Shown here: in pieces, positions 24,096 to 32,785 of the stretch
Layout: each line of letters opens with the position of its first letter
How positions within the stretch are numbered: position 1 is the first letter of the stretch
Assembly (NCBI GenBank): GCA_040905505.1
Contig: JBBDRL010000084.1
Location: forward strand, 32,074 to 96,073
Length of the DNA: 64,000 bases
From: WHSP01 sp040905505
Lineage (GTDB): Bacteria > Gemmatimonadota > Gemmatimonadetes > Longimicrobiales > Longimicrobiaceae
Direction of reading: 5' to 3'
Translations under genes and position numbers: made by a program
Notes under the pieces: generated by a model
The model's database searches: none
What the model saw: the letters and a program-made list of their open reading frames with translations, nothing else
What the model was told of the DNA's origin: nothing

Positions 24096-24776
24096 ATGAA
24101 GACTTCCGATCGACGCTGCGAGTCCATCTCCGTCCGGCTAGCCTCCCGCCGCCGAGCTACCGCTCTCCGCGCCGATCGCACCGTGGTCCGATTGGTCGAT
24201 CTGACCGACGAGCAGCTCTTCCAGCGCTATACGGACGGCGACGAAAAGGGATTCCAGCTCCTCATGGATCGCTACGAACCGCGGATCCAGGGTTTCCTCC
24301 GCAAGCGGCTCAACGACGAGGAGCGCGTAGAAGACCTCACCCAGGACACGTTTCTCCGGATCCACCGCGCGCGGGACAGTTACGACCCGAACCGGAAGTT
24401 CTCTACGTGGATCCATACGATCGCGAACAACCTGCTCAAAAACGAGTTCCGGAACAGGTCGAGACGCCGCGAGACCGTGTTCTCCGAGCTGCGTCCGGAG
24501 ACGTCGCCGAGCGGTGGCGTGTCGCGGCCAGTCGAATTCCAGGCGGATGGCGCGGACCCGGAGCAGGAAACGTATCGGAGCGAGCTTCGAGACGCGATCG
24601 ACTCCGCGATCGAGAGGATGGATGAGCATCATCGCATTCCGTTCGTCATGCGTGAGGTCGAGGACCTCTCGTACGAGGAGATCGCGGAGGCTATCGGCAT
24701 TCCAGTGGGCACCGTAAAGAGCCGCCTGAATCGAGCTCGCAACTCCTTCAGGAGCCTGCTTCCGGTGCCTGTCTAA
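24096..24776 (+). CDS. ECF-type RNA polymerase sigma factor
   Basis: About 226 residues. Region 2 (DLTDEQLFQRYTDGDEKGFQLLMDRYEPRI, then RVEDLTQDTFLRIHRARDSY) and region 4 (RIPFVMREVEDLSYEEIAEAIGIPVGTVKSRLNRAR) are intact. An N-terminal basic stretch before residue 30 may not be part of the fold; a GTG at 24186 is an alternative start. The frame reaches further upstream only because it shadows the flippase gene. No anti-sigma gene is next to it. A strong terminator directly downstream makes it monocistronic. Confidence 0.92.
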   Translation: MKTSDRRCESISVRLASRRRATALRADRTVVRLVDLTDEQLFQRYTDGDEKGFQLLMDRYEPRIQGFLRKRLNDEERVEDLTQDTFLRIHRARDSYDPNRKFSTWIHTIANNLLKNEFRNRSRRRETVFSELRPETSPSGGVSRPVEFQADGADPEQETYRSELRDAIDSAIERMDEHHRIPFVMREVEDLSYEEIAEAIGIPVGTVKSRLNRARNSFRSLLPVPV

Positions 24777-24802
24777 TGGCCTCCCGCCGTCCTTCCGACA
24801 GA

Positions 24803-24837
24803 CCCCCTCTTCCGTGCGGAAGAGGGGGTTTTCTTTT
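24803..24837 (+). terminator. Strong intrinsic terminator after the sigma factor gene
   Basis: A perfect 12-bp stem (24803-24814 and 24817-24828) with a two-base loop followed by TTTTCTTTT. It starts 26 bp after the stop codon at 24776. Confidence 0.93.
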
Positions 24838-24957
24838 GATGCGGCGTTCGCCTTGCAAGGGTTACCTCGGATCGTGGACATCGCTCGTGCCAGTCGCCGG
24901 ACTCGATTTTCAGGGCGGCCAGCCGGCGCTGCTGAATGCCCGAACGGAGGTGTGACG

Positions 24958-26370
24958 ATGGGAGACACGCTACCCCATGTGGTAGCCATCGGTGGCGGTT
25001 TCGGCGGTCTGCACGCCGCGCGCGCCCTCGCGTCCGCTCCGGTCCGCGTCACGGTGGTTGACAGGCGCAACCACCACCTCTTCCAGCCACTTCTCTATCA
25101 GGTCGCGACGGCCGCGCTTTCGCCGGCCGAGATCGCGTCTCCGATCCGAAACATCCTGCGAAAGCAGAAGAATGCGGAGGTGGTGCTCGGGGAGGTTGTG
25201 GACGTCGCGCTGGAAACTCGAGAGGTCGTGCTGGCCGATGGGGGGCGTATAGCGTACGACTACCTCGTCGTCGCGACGGGTGCGGTGGACCAGTACTTCG
25301 GGCACCCGGAGTGGGCCGAACGCGCGCCGGGTCTGAAGAGCATCGACGATGCGGTGGAAGTGCGCCGACGATTTCTGCTTGCCTTCGAGGCGGCGGAGCG
25401 GGAGGAGGACCCCGAGGCAAGGCGAGCGCTGCTCACGACGGTGGTGATCGGCGCGGGGCCGACCGGGGTCGAAATGGCCGGGGCGATGTCGGAGATGGCG
25501 CGGCACAGCCTGACACGCGACTTTCGCCGGATCGACCCGTCCACGGCGCGCATCCTCCTGATCGAGGGGGGAGATCGCGTGCTTCCGGCGTACGATCCGG
25601 GGTTGTCACGGCGCGCCGAGGCGGCGCTGACGCGGCTCGGCGTGGAGGTCAGGACCGGCAGCATGGTGAGTCGGATCGAGCCGGATGCCGTCTATGTGGG
25701 CGACGAGCGCATCGCGACGAGGAACGTCGTCTGGGCCGCCGGTGTCGGCGCATCACCGCTGGGTCGCATACTGGGCGCGCCGCTCGACCGGATGGGCCGG
25801 GTGGTGGTCGAGCCTGACCTCTCGATTCCCGGGCACGCGGAGGTCTTCGTGGTGGGCGACCTCGCCAACAGCACGGGCGCCGACGGCGAGCCGCTGCCGG
25901 GGCTCGCGCCCGTGGCGATGCAGCAGGGAGCGGCAGCGGGGCGCAACATCATCCGGATCATACGCGGAGACGCGGCGGAGCCATTTCGCTACCGTGACCG
26001 TGGGGCGATGGCGACGATCGGCCGGGGCGCGGCGGTCGCGGAGATCAAGAAGCTCAAGCTGTCTGGCTTCCCCGCATGGTTCGCATGGCTATTCGTACAC
26101 ATCTTCTTCCTCATCGGCTTCCGTAATCGAATCGCGGTGATGCTCGAATGGGCGTGGTCGTACCTGAGCTGGCAGCGTGGCGCGCGGCTGATTACCGGCC
26201 CCCTCGGTACCGACCTGGCACCCGCGGGCGAGCCGCTCGGGGAGCCCGGCGACCGGGAGAGCCCGGAGAAGGAGGATGCGGTAGCCGCCACCACGCGACC
26301 CTCCGAACCGGCGCAGCGCGACGAGAAGGGTTGGAGGTCGGGAGGTGCCGACCAGGCGCGGGATTCGTGA
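24958..26370 (+). CDS. ndh: Type II NADH:quinone oxidoreductase (NDH-2)
   Basis: A 470-residue FAD flavoprotein that passes electrons from NADH to quinone without pumping protons. FAD-binding GGGFGG (about 9-14), quinone-site region HHLFQPLLYQVATAALSP, NAD-binding VVIGAGPTGVEMAG and the second FAD motif VVGDLA are present, with a C-terminal amphipathic/hydrophobic anchor (HIFFLIGFRNRIAVMLEWAW) for the membrane. A Glu/Pro/Ser-rich tail follows. Start at the ATG at 24958 with GGAGGTG; the frame is open to 24814. The hydrolase gene follows with a GTGA overlap. Confidence 0.95.
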   Translation: MGDTLPHVVAIGGGFGGLHAARALASAPVRVTVVDRRNHHLFQPLLYQVATAALSPAEIASPIRNILRKQKNAEVVLGEVVDVALETREVVLADGGRIAYDYLVVATGAVDQYFGHPEWAERAPGLKSIDDAVEVRRRFLLAFEAAEREEDPEARRALLTTVVIGAGPTGVEMAGAMSEMARHSLTRDFRRIDPSTARILLIEGGDRVLPAYDPGLSRRAEAALTRLGVEVRTGSMVSRIEPDAVYVGDERIATRNVVWAAGVGASPLGRILGAPLDRMGRVVVEPDLSIPGHAEVFVVGDLANSTGADGEPLPGLAPVAMQQGAAAGRNIIRIIRGDAAEPFRYRDRGAMATIGRGAAVAEIKKLKLSGFPAWFAWLFVHIFFLIGFRNRIAVMLEWAWSYLSWQRGARLITGPLGTDLAPAGEPLGEPGDRESPEKEDAVAATTRPSEPAQRDEKGWRSGGADQARDS

Positions 26371-27233
26371 TTCCGGACCCCCTGCCGTTCGAACGGGCAT
26401 TCCTGAGGTGGTCTGAGAAGGCGGGCGTCGGATGGGAGTCACTGCGAGTCGCAGGCACGCATGGATATCGTCTCTCGCCCAGCCGCGAGCCGAAGCGCAC
26501 CCTCGTGGCGCTTCACGGCGCCGGAAACGATGCACTGTTCGGCTGGGTCGGGCTCTTCAAGCGGCTCCTTCTCGCCGAGACCGAGATCCTCAGCTTCGAC
26601 ATCCCGGGTCACGGGCGCCGCAACGATAGTCGGTTTTCCGGCGACGCTGCCCTCAATGCCGCCCGTAGCGCGATCTCCGCATGTGCGCGATCCCGGCCTG
26701 ACCTGCCAGTCCACACATTCGGTGTGAGTCTCGGTGGTTCGGTTCTCCTGGCCAGCCTTCCGGATGTCCAGCACGCGGTAACCACCGCCGCGACGGTCGT
26801 CGCTCCCCTGCGGATCGAGTTCTCCTGGAGGGCTGTGGTCAACGAGATCGGACCCCGAACGCTCCAGTTGGTCATACGGGAGCGCGAGCACTACGGCCTC
26901 ACCGGGTTGCTCCCTTCATTCGGTCCCTTCAAGCGTTCCGCCTATCCGCTGCGCCTCGCCGCGGACGCCCCACCGGGCAGCTTCGGGTACATTCAGGCGC
27001 TCAACGAGGAGCTGGAATCGATGCACCTCGAGGAGGCGGCGCGGCGATGCACGCTTCCGGTGATGCTCGTCTACGGCGATGCGGACCGCGTGGTGCCGAT
27101 CGCACAGGGTGAGCGACTGGCAGGGTGCATTCGCCGGAGCCGGCTCTGTCGGATTCGCGGCGGGACGCATCTCTCGACACCCTTGGAGCCCGAGACCACG
27201 CAGGGATTACTCGCATGGTGGGGGATCTCGTGA
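26367..27233 (+). CDS. Alpha/beta hydrolase
   Basis: A 288-residue hydrolase: oxyanion-hole LHGAGND, nucleophile elbow GVSLGGS, the acidic residue in YGDADRVVP and the catalytic His in GGTHLSTP. Substrate unknown. The start is a GTG overlapping the ndh stop (GTGA), and the end overlaps the amidohydrolase start in the same way, so ndh, this gene and the next form one coupled operon. The frame is open far upstream, inside ndh, which is a GC-bias shadow. Confidence 0.88.
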   Translation: MIPDPLPFERAFLRWSEKAGVGWESLRVAGTHGYRLSPSREPKRTLVALHGAGNDALFGWVGLFKRLLLAETEILSFDIPGHGRRNDSRFSGDAALNAARSAISACARSRPDLPVHTFGVSLGGSVLLASLPDVQHAVTTAATVVAPLRIEFSWRAVVNEIGPRTLQLVIREREHYGLTGLLPSFGPFKRSAYPLRLAADAPPGSFGYIQALNEELESMHLEEAARRCTLPVMLVYGDADRVVPIAQGERLAGCIRRSRLCRIRGGTHLSTPLEPETTQGLLAWWGIS

Positions 27234-28234
27234 AGGTCGACGTGCACGTCCATCTCGCCGGCGTGGGGACCCAGGGCTCAGGCTGCTGGACGTCGCCTGC
27301 CTTCCGGCGCCGGCCGAGCTTTCTCGGGCTGCGGCTGCTGTTCGGGATAACGGATCGCCAGATGGAGACCACTGCCGACCAGGACTGGATTGCCATGGTC
27401 TCCAGTCTTACCGCCGAGAGCGAGCTCGATCATTCAGTGGTGCTCGGGTTCGATGGCGTCTATGCGCCCGACGGCGAGCTGGACCACCGGCGTTCCCAGA
27501 TGGTGATCCCGTTCTCGTGGGTGTTCGAAGCATGCGATCGTTACTCGAACCTGCTTCCTGGACCCTCCATCAACCCGTATCGGCGCGATGCGCTCGATGC
27601 GCTGGAGGAGGTCATAGAACGCGGCGCCGTCCTGATCAAGTGGCTGCCGATCGTGCAAGGGTTCGATCCTGCCTCGCCCTCGATCGAGCCCTTCCTGCGG
27701 CGCCTGGCCGACGCGGGTATCCCCCTCCTGGTCCACGCCGGCTCGGGTGAGGTCACGTTCAGGACCGTCGACCCGGAGGTCGGCGACCTCAGGCGGATCG
27801 TTCCGGCGCTGGAGATGGGTGTGAAGGTGATCTGCGCACACGCCGCCTCGCCGATCCACTATCGCCGTGAGGAGGACCAGATGCCACTGCTGCGGTCGCT
27901 CATGCACCGCTATCCGAACCTCTGGGCCGACAACTCCGGGCTCGCCAATCCCTCGCGCTTCCGTCACCTCCCCCGCCTCGCAAGCGACGCGGCGATCCTC
28001 GAGCGTACCTTGCACGGCAGCGACTTTCCGGTAATTTCGGACGCCTTTTACTATCCGCATCGAATCGCGCCTCGCAAGATTGTTCGCATCCAGAGAGAGC
28101 GGAACAAGCTGCAGCGCGAGATCCGCATCAAGCGTTCACTGGGGTTCCCCGAAGAATGCCTCTCAAGACCGGCGGAAGTCCTCGCCAACCTCGACGGCTG
28201 GACCCCGGACCCAGGCTCCGGGCGCGCGCGCTAA
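27230..28234 (+). CDS. Amidohydrolase-superfamily metal hydrolase (amidohydrolase_2 type)
   Basis: A 334-residue TIM-barrel hydrolase. Metal ligands: VDVHVHL at the N-terminus, LVHAGSG, ICAHAAS and HGSDFP, in the order usual for the PF04909 group. The GTG at 27230 (GTGA overlap, GGGGGA site) is preferred; an ATG at 27215 is possible. It belongs to the ndh operon. The reaction cannot be named; family members decarboxylate or hydrolyse cyclic and aromatic acids. Confidence 0.85.
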   Translation: MKVDVHVHLAGVGTQGSGCWTSPAFRRRPSFLGLRLLFGITDRQMETTADQDWIAMVSSLTAESELDHSVVLGFDGVYAPDGELDHRRSQMVIPFSWVFEACDRYSNLLPGPSINPYRRDALDALEEVIERGAVLIKWLPIVQGFDPASPSIEPFLRRLADAGIPLLVHAGSGEVTFRTVDPEVGDLRRIVPALEMGVKVICAHAASPIHYRREEDQMPLLRSLMHRYPNLWADNSGLANPSRFRHLPRLASDAAILERTLHGSDFPVISDAFYYPHRIAPRKIVRIQRERNKLQREIRIKRSLGFPEECLSRPAEVLANLDGWTPDPGSGRAR

Positions 28235-28245
28235 TCGCCGGCCGA

Positions 28246-29082
28246 GTGCGGGGGGCGGCCCTGACCCGCCCTACCCTCTTCCTCGCGGCGACCCTCCTCG
28301 CCTCCTTCCCCGTCGAGGCTGCGGCTCAGCTCCGCCCTTACGAGCCGTTCGACTGGGCTCTCTTCGACGGCACGCCCACCCTCTCCGCCCGCGCGGGGAA
28401 CGAAATTCTCTGGGGCCAGCGCGCCTCGCTCGTCGGCGCCGAAGGTCGACTCGTCGAGTTGGGACGCTTCTCCGTCGCCTTCCGCGCCGGCCGCGTCGCC
28501 ATCGAAGCCGGGGGGACACTCAGACGCTACTTCCAGCCGAACGGCACGTTCACGGCGCCGGCGCCGGGCGTGGCGGGAGACCCGACCTCCGACCGCTCCG
28601 ATTCAGGCGATTACACGATCGCTACGGTGATCCGTCTCACACCCGCTGCCGGCCCGGCGATCGCCACACTCCGATTCGGCACTCGTCTGCCCACCACCGA
28701 CAACCGCGTCGGACTCGAGCGCGATCAGACCGACTTCTTCGCACTCCTCGGCGGACGAGCCGATCGGGGGAACCTGCGCGCGACCGCCGAGCTGGGCGTG
28801 GGGCTCCACGGTACCCGCATGCCCGACTACGAGCAATCCGACGTGCTCGTCTTCGTCACGGGTCTTGCATGGCGAGCCGGCGCGGTTCGGCCGTCGCTCC
28901 TGCTCCTCGGGCATGCCGACGGGCTCGCCGACCGGCACGTCCGGGGCAACGAAGAGCTCGCCGAAGTGCGACTCCGACTCAGGACTGGTAGTTCTAATTG
29001 GCTTCAGGTCGAGGCGATCCGCGGACTCCTGCCGTTCAGCCCCAGCGCCGGCCTCTCGATCGCCGCGGGCCTGACCCGCTGA
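28246..29082 (+). CDS. Exported protein, probably outer-membrane beta-barrel
   Basis: About 278 residues with signal peptide (ALTRPTLFLAATLLASFPVEAAAQ). The mature part alternates short amphipathic strands (RFSVAFRAGRVAIEAGGTLRRYF, TIATVIRLTPAAGPAIATLRFG, SLLLLGHADGL) ending LSIAAGLTR, like a 10-12-strand barrel. No family name can be given. The start is a GTG 11 bp after the amidohydrolase stop, so it may be the last gene of the ndh operon. Confidence 0.72.
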   Translation: MRGAALTRPTLFLAATLLASFPVEAAAQLRPYEPFDWALFDGTPTLSARAGNEILWGQRASLVGAEGRLVELGRFSVAFRAGRVAIEAGGTLRRYFQPNGTFTAPAPGVAGDPTSDRSDSGDYTIATVIRLTPAAGPAIATLRFGTRLPTTDNRVGLERDQTDFFALLGGRADRGNLRATAELGVGLHGTRMPDYEQSDVLVFVTGLAWRAGAVRPSLLLLGHADGLADRHVRGNEELAEVRLRLRTGSSNWLQVEAIRGLLPFSPSAGLSIAAGLTR

Positions 29083-29124
29083 CGCAAGCCCCTGCCACGG
29101 CCTCGACTTTGCACAGCAAAGCAC

Positions 29125-29153
29125 TTGACAACGACGGCCACTCATCGCAGACT
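29125..29153 (+). promoter_or_regulatory. Promoter of the membrane protein/winged-helix pair, leaderless start
   Basis: Perfect -35 TTGACA (29125-29130), 17-bp spacer and a weak -10 CAGACT (29148-29153), then eight bases to the ATG at 29162, which lacks a Shine-Dalgarno. Confidence 0.45.
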
Positions 29154-29161
29154 TCCCGACC

Positions 29162-29779
29162 ATGGCAACTGTACACCGGCTTCGACGTCGTGACCGACCG
29201 GAGAACCTCGCGCTGCACGACCGCGCGATGGACAACCTGCGCTTCATCCGCGAGACGATGGAGCGAGCGGGGAGTTTCACGGCCGTTTCGGGCTGGGGTC
29301 AGGTTACGATTGGGGTAACGGCCCTGGTTGCGGCAGTCGTGGCCGGGATGCAGACGACGCCGGAGCGATGGATCGCGGTCTGGAGCGTCGAGGCGCTGGT
29401 AGCGCTCGCGATTGGGGGCTGGACAGTGGCGCGGAAGGCGTACGCCGCGGGGATGCCGCTTCTGAGCGGCCCTGGGCGGAAGGTGGCCCTGAGCCTCGCG
29501 CCGCCTCTGCTGGCGGGCGCGATGCTGACGGCGGTTCTTTTCGACGCCAATCTGCTCTGGCCGTTGCCGGGCATGTGGCTGCTCCTTTTCGGCAGCGGCG
29601 TGATATCGGCTGGATCGTACTCCGTGCGGGTCGTTCCGGTGATGGGGCTGAGTTTCATGCTTCTGGGGGTTTTCACGCTGCTCGCGCCGAGCGGGTGGGG
29701 GAATGCTCTGATGGGCTTGGGATTCGGTGGGCTCCACATCTTCTTCGGTCTTCTCATCGCCTGGAGGTATGGTGGCTGA
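29162..29779 (+). CDS. Conserved-type membrane protein, about six helices
   Basis: A 205-residue protein with a 40-residue cytosolic N-terminus (DNLRFIRETMERAGSFTAVSGWGQ) and six hydrophobic helices. No catalytic motif seen. It is directly coupled to a winged-helix regulator gene (overlap of about 10 bp), and such a pair suggests the regulator controls its own operon or senses something through the membrane protein. Function unknown. Confidence 0.8.
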   Translation: MATVHRLRRRDRPENLALHDRAMDNLRFIRETMERAGSFTAVSGWGQVTIGVTALVAAVVAGMQTTPERWIAVWSVEALVALAIGGWTVARKAYAAGMPLLSGPGRKVALSLAPPLLAGAMLTAVLFDANLLWPLPGMWLLLFGSGVISAGSYSVRVVPVMGLSFMLLGVFTLLAPSGWGNALMGLGFGGLHIFFGLLIAWRYGG

Positions 29780-30161
29780 TCCGAAGTCGGTTTCATCGCC
29801 CTGGCCCAAGGAGCCGTCGGACGATCCATCGCTCCGCAGTGAGCGCGGCGGGTCGCCCGATCCGGGGCCCGTCGAGCTGGATCGCCTGATTCACGAGCGG
29901 GTGCGTCTGGGAATTCTGAGTGCACTGGCGGTCAACGATTGTCTCAGCTTCAACGACCTCAAGGCGATGCTCCGTGCGACGGACGGGAACCTCAGCGTTC
30001 ACGCGCGGAAGCTAGAGGAGGCGGGGTACATCGAGTGCCTGAAGAGCTTCCACGGGCGCGTCCCGCGAACGGAGTTCCGGCTGAGCGACGTCGGCCGCCG
30101 TGCACTCGAGCGCTATCTGGACCATATGGAGGCCTTGATCGAGGCCGTTCGCGAAACCTGA
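29769..30161 (+). CDS. Winged-helix transcriptional regulator (HTH_27/ArsR-like)
   Basis: A 130-residue protein: a disordered N-terminus (to about residue 35), then a winged helix (LDRLIHERVRLGILSALAVN, LSFNDLKAMLRATDGNLSVHARKLEEAGYI, RTEFRLSDVGRRALERYL). This form is common for small stand-alone regulators next to a membrane protein. The start overlaps the preceding stop; a GGAGGT lies just upstream, spaced better for the GTG at 29772 than for the ATG at 29769. Confidence 0.87.
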   Translation: MVADPKSVSSPWPKEPSDDPSLRSERGGSPDPGPVELDRLIHERVRLGILSALAVNDCLSFNDLKAMLRATDGNLSVHARKLEEAGYIECLKSFHGRVPRTEFRLSDVGRRALERYLDHMEALIEAVRET

Positions 30162-30187
30162 ACCTTTTTTCACCCTCCTTGCACTCA

Positions 30188-30907
30188 ATGGAAGACAGCT
30201 TGTACGAGGCGCCCGCGGGATTGCACGTGGGGATGATCATGGATGGGAATGGCAGGTGGGCGGTGTCTCGCGGTCAGCCTCGGTTGACGGGGCACCGCGT
30301 CGGGGCACGGGTCGTCAAGCGTATCGTGGAGGCCGCACCCGACCTCGGGATTGGTGTCCTGACGCTCTACGCCTTCTCCGCCGACAATTGGAAGCGGCCT
30401 AGCCGGGAGGTATCGGGATTGATGCGGCTCTTCCGGGCGTATCTCGCCGCTGAAACCGCTCGCTGTGTCCAGAATGGCGTACGGGTCGCCATCATCGGAC
30501 GGCGGGACCGGCTCTCTCCGACGTTGCTTCGCGCGATCGACGCCGCCGAGAGCGCAACGGTGGGCGGACGCAAGTTGCTACTGCGAATCGCCATCGACTA
30601 CTCGGCGCGGGACACGATGGTCGCGGCGGCAGCGGCGGGCGCGGGCGTGGCGAGTCGGGAAGAGTTCACGCGGCTCCTCAACAACGCCGCCAATTCGCCA
30701 CCGTCGCCCGAGGTCGACCTGCTCATCCGGACGGGCGGAGAGCAGCGGCTCAGTGACTTCCTGCTCTGGGAGTGCGCGTACGCCGAGCTGATGTTCGACG
30801 CGTGCATGTGGCCGGAATTCGGGGTGGAGCGGCTCGAGGAAGCGGTGTGGGAATACCGACGTCGCGAGCGGCGGTTCGGTGGGCTCACCCAGGCGGCCGC
30901 CGGTTAG
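30188..30907 (+). CDS. uppS: Isoprenyl transferase (undecaprenyl diphosphate synthase)
   Basis: A 239-residue cis-prenyltransferase making the C55 lipid carrier for cell-wall synthesis. Motifs: MIMDGNGRWA with catalytic D19, GHRVGARVV, FSADNWKRP and RTGGEQRLSDFLLWE. The sequence has GM where HVAII is usual, otherwise it is standard. No clear RBS precedes the ATG. It follows the regulator gene by 26 bp and converges with gluQ. Confidence 0.94.
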   Translation: MEDSLYEAPAGLHVGMIMDGNGRWAVSRGQPRLTGHRVGARVVKRIVEAAPDLGIGVLTLYAFSADNWKRPSREVSGLMRLFRAYLAAETARCVQNGVRVAIIGRRDRLSPTLLRAIDAAESATVGGRKLLLRIAIDYSARDTMVAAAAAGAGVASREEFTRLLNNAANSPPSPEVDLLIRTGGEQRLSDFLLWECAYAELMFDACMWPEFGVERLEEAVWEYRRRERRFGGLTQAAAG

Positions 30908-30965
30908 GGGCACCGTCGTCACCCGGCGGGCAGGCTCCGGCGATGCTTCCGCGACCAGAATGTCT

Positions 30966-31904
30966 CTAACTCCGCAACCATTCCGGGATATCCACCCGCG
31001 TGTCTTCGCGGGGCAGTCGTGCCGGGTCGTACCTGCCGATGAGCTCGGCTGCTGGCAGCTCGGCCCCCCGGGGTGCCAGGCCGCAGGTTGCCGCGAGCCA
31101 TCCTACCACTCGCTGCGGCGCCACTCGTCGCTCGCGCAGTTCCCTCAACGATAGCGCCCCTGACCGTTTGGAGAAGCGCTCCCCATCGGCCGAGAGCACC
31201 AGGGGAACATGGGTCCACCGTGGCGGCTCGAGCCCCAGGGCCTGGTACAGGGGGATTTGGCGGGCGGTCGACGACAGCAGATCCGCTCCCCGCAGCACGT
31301 CGCTGATCCGCATCGCGGCGTCGTCGACCACGACCGCCAGTTGGTAAGCCGCGACACCATCCTTCCTCCGGACGACGAAATCGCCGACCTCCATGGCGGG
31401 ATCAGAGACGGTAGTCCCGTGGAGCGCGTCGTCGAAAAGCACCTCGCCGGCGGGAACCCGGAAGCGGAGTGCCGCGGGCCGGCCGAGGCTCCCTGTGGGC
31501 GGGCGGCCGCTACAGGTCCCGGGATATGCCGGCCCCTCTTCATCGGCGTGCGGAGCGTTTGCCGCCTCCGCGATCTCCTTGCGGGTACAGTAGCACTCGT
31601 AAAGCAGACCCTGCTCGGAGAGCTGCTGGAGGGCGTCTTCGTAGTTCGCCTGGCGCGCCGACTGAAGGTAGGGCCCGAAATCGCCGCCCACGTCCGGGCC
31701 TTCGTCCCAATCGAGCCCCAGCCAACGTAGATCGAGCAGCTGACTCTCCAGGTACTCCTCCCGTACGCGGCCGGGGTCCAGGTCTTCCACGCGCATGACG
31801 AAACGCCCGCCGGCGCTCCTCACCTGAAGCCAGGAAAGGAGCGCGGTGCGGGCGTTTCCCAGGTGTAAGTCGCCGGTCGGGCTCGGTGCGAACCTGCCTC
31901 TCAT
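30966..31904 (-). CDS. gluQ: Glutamyl-queuosine tRNA(Asp) synthetase
   Basis: A 312-residue truncated GluRS paralogue without an anticodon-binding domain. It attaches glutamate to the queuosine base of tRNA-Asp. The class I signature is PSPTGDLHLGNART (HLGN for HIGH), KMSKS-like RFSKRSG, and a zinc site with CYC near residue 105 and YPGTC further on, which full GluRS proteins often lack. The start codon is five bases from a heptad-repeat arm, which fills the whole spacer to the next upstream gene. Confidence 0.93.
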   Translation of the reverse strand: MRGRFAPSPTGDLHLGNARTALLSWLQVRSAGGRFVMRVEDLDPGRVREEYLESQLLDLRWLGLDWDEGPDVGGDFGPYLQSARQANYEDALQQLSEQGLLYECYCTRKEIAEAANAPHADEEGPAYPGTCSGRPPTGSLGRPAALRFRVPAGEVLFDDALHGTTVSDPAMEVGDFVVRRKDGVAAYQLAVVVDDAAMRISDVLRGADLLSSTARQIPLYQALGLEPPRWTHVPLVLSADGERFSKRSGALSLRELRERRVAPQRVVGWLAATCGLAPRGAELPAAELIGRYDPARLPREDTRVDIPEWLRS

Positions 31905-32028
31905 GAAAAGCAGGGAATAGGGAATAGGGAATAGGGAATAGCCTGCAACGTCGTTTGGATTCGAAGATTTGGTGCGATGGCAAACCAGCGTCTCATGCGG
32001 GCTATTCCCTATTCCCTATTCCCTGCCG
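31905..32028. repeat. Inverted heptad-repeat element B (GGGAATA arms)
   Basis: Left arm: four exact GGGAATA units (31913-31940), bordered by GCA and GCC. Right arm: three exact TATTCCC units (32003-32023), the inverse, bordered by GGC and TGC. Apart from one unit more on the left, the 27-bp arm 32000-32026 is the exact reverse complement of the left arm, around a core of about 56 bp. The element fills the whole spacer between two same-strand genes, ending 2 bp from one stop and starting 5 bp from the next start. Confidence 0.9.
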
Positions 32029-32580
32029 TCAAAGGTCCTCCAGCATGCGGTCGACCCGGGCCTCGAGGGCCGGGCGGGTCACTCCGCTGAGCGCGGTCTC
32101 TAGCAGGTCGGCGAGCTCCTCGGCGAAGTCGCCGGGGAACCGCCTCTTGATTCGGACCAGAGGGGCGAAGGCCAGGAGCGCGGTTCGAGGGACGGCGGCT
32201 TCCTCGAATGCGTCGGCCTCCTCGCCCCGCCACGCTTCGGAGACGCCGGAGCTCGCACGCCACGGCTCGTTCTCGTCCGCTTCGAGCTCCGCCTCAGGCA
32301 GATCCTCGTCGGCGATCGGCATGGCCAGACCCACCATTGCGCGAATCTCGACATCGTCCTTCGACTCCTCGGCCAGGACTCCGAGCGTCACGGGCTCGCC
32401 CAGTGCGTCGGCCAGTACCGTGATGGTGTCCGGCGGGAGCAGCGCCCGAAAGCTCGGGTGCTGATTCGTGTCCACGTAGAAGGCCATCGGGACCAGGTCG
32501 GAACCGTCGGGCACGAGGCCCTGGGAATCCACCTGCTCCATCCGAAGCCGGACCTGCTCGTCTCTCAGGTATACATGCAT
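32029..32580 (-). CDS. Hypothetical acidic protein, 183 aa
   Basis: A soluble protein (MHVYLRDEQVRLRMEQVDS) with an N-terminal alpha/beta part containing PMAFYVDTNQHPSFRALLPPDTIT, an acidic linker (LPEAELEADENEP) and a C-terminal helical part (RFPGDFAEELADLLETALSG). No family recognised. It is upstream of gluQ on the same strand, separated only by repeat element B. Confidence 0.7.
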   Translation of the reverse strand: MHVYLRDEQVRLRMEQVDSQGLVPDGSDLVPMAFYVDTNQHPSFRALLPPDTITVLADALGEPVTLGVLAEESKDDVEIRAMVGLAMPIADEDLPEAELEADENEPWRASSGVSEAWRGEEADAFEEAAVPRTALLAFAPLVRIKRRFPGDFAEELADLLETALSGVTRPALEARVDRMLEDL

Positions 32581-32785
32581 AGGCTCATCTCAGGTGTTCG
32601 GGGGCTCCTTCCTGATATGAAGTCGTCCGCTTCGAGTTCCCCATTTCGTCCAGCTCGGGTGCCGTTGGCCGCGTGTGACCTCCGGATGCGAGACGCGGGC
32701 CCGATCCTTCCGGCTGGGAAGTAGTCTGGCGTACCATCGGTGCCCCCCTATCTTACGGGGACATCATTCCCCGACCTTGAGATTC

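Noticed and set aside
31913..32023. CRISPR array
   Set aside because: The repeat unit is 7 bp with no spacers, and the two series are inverted; no cas genes are present.
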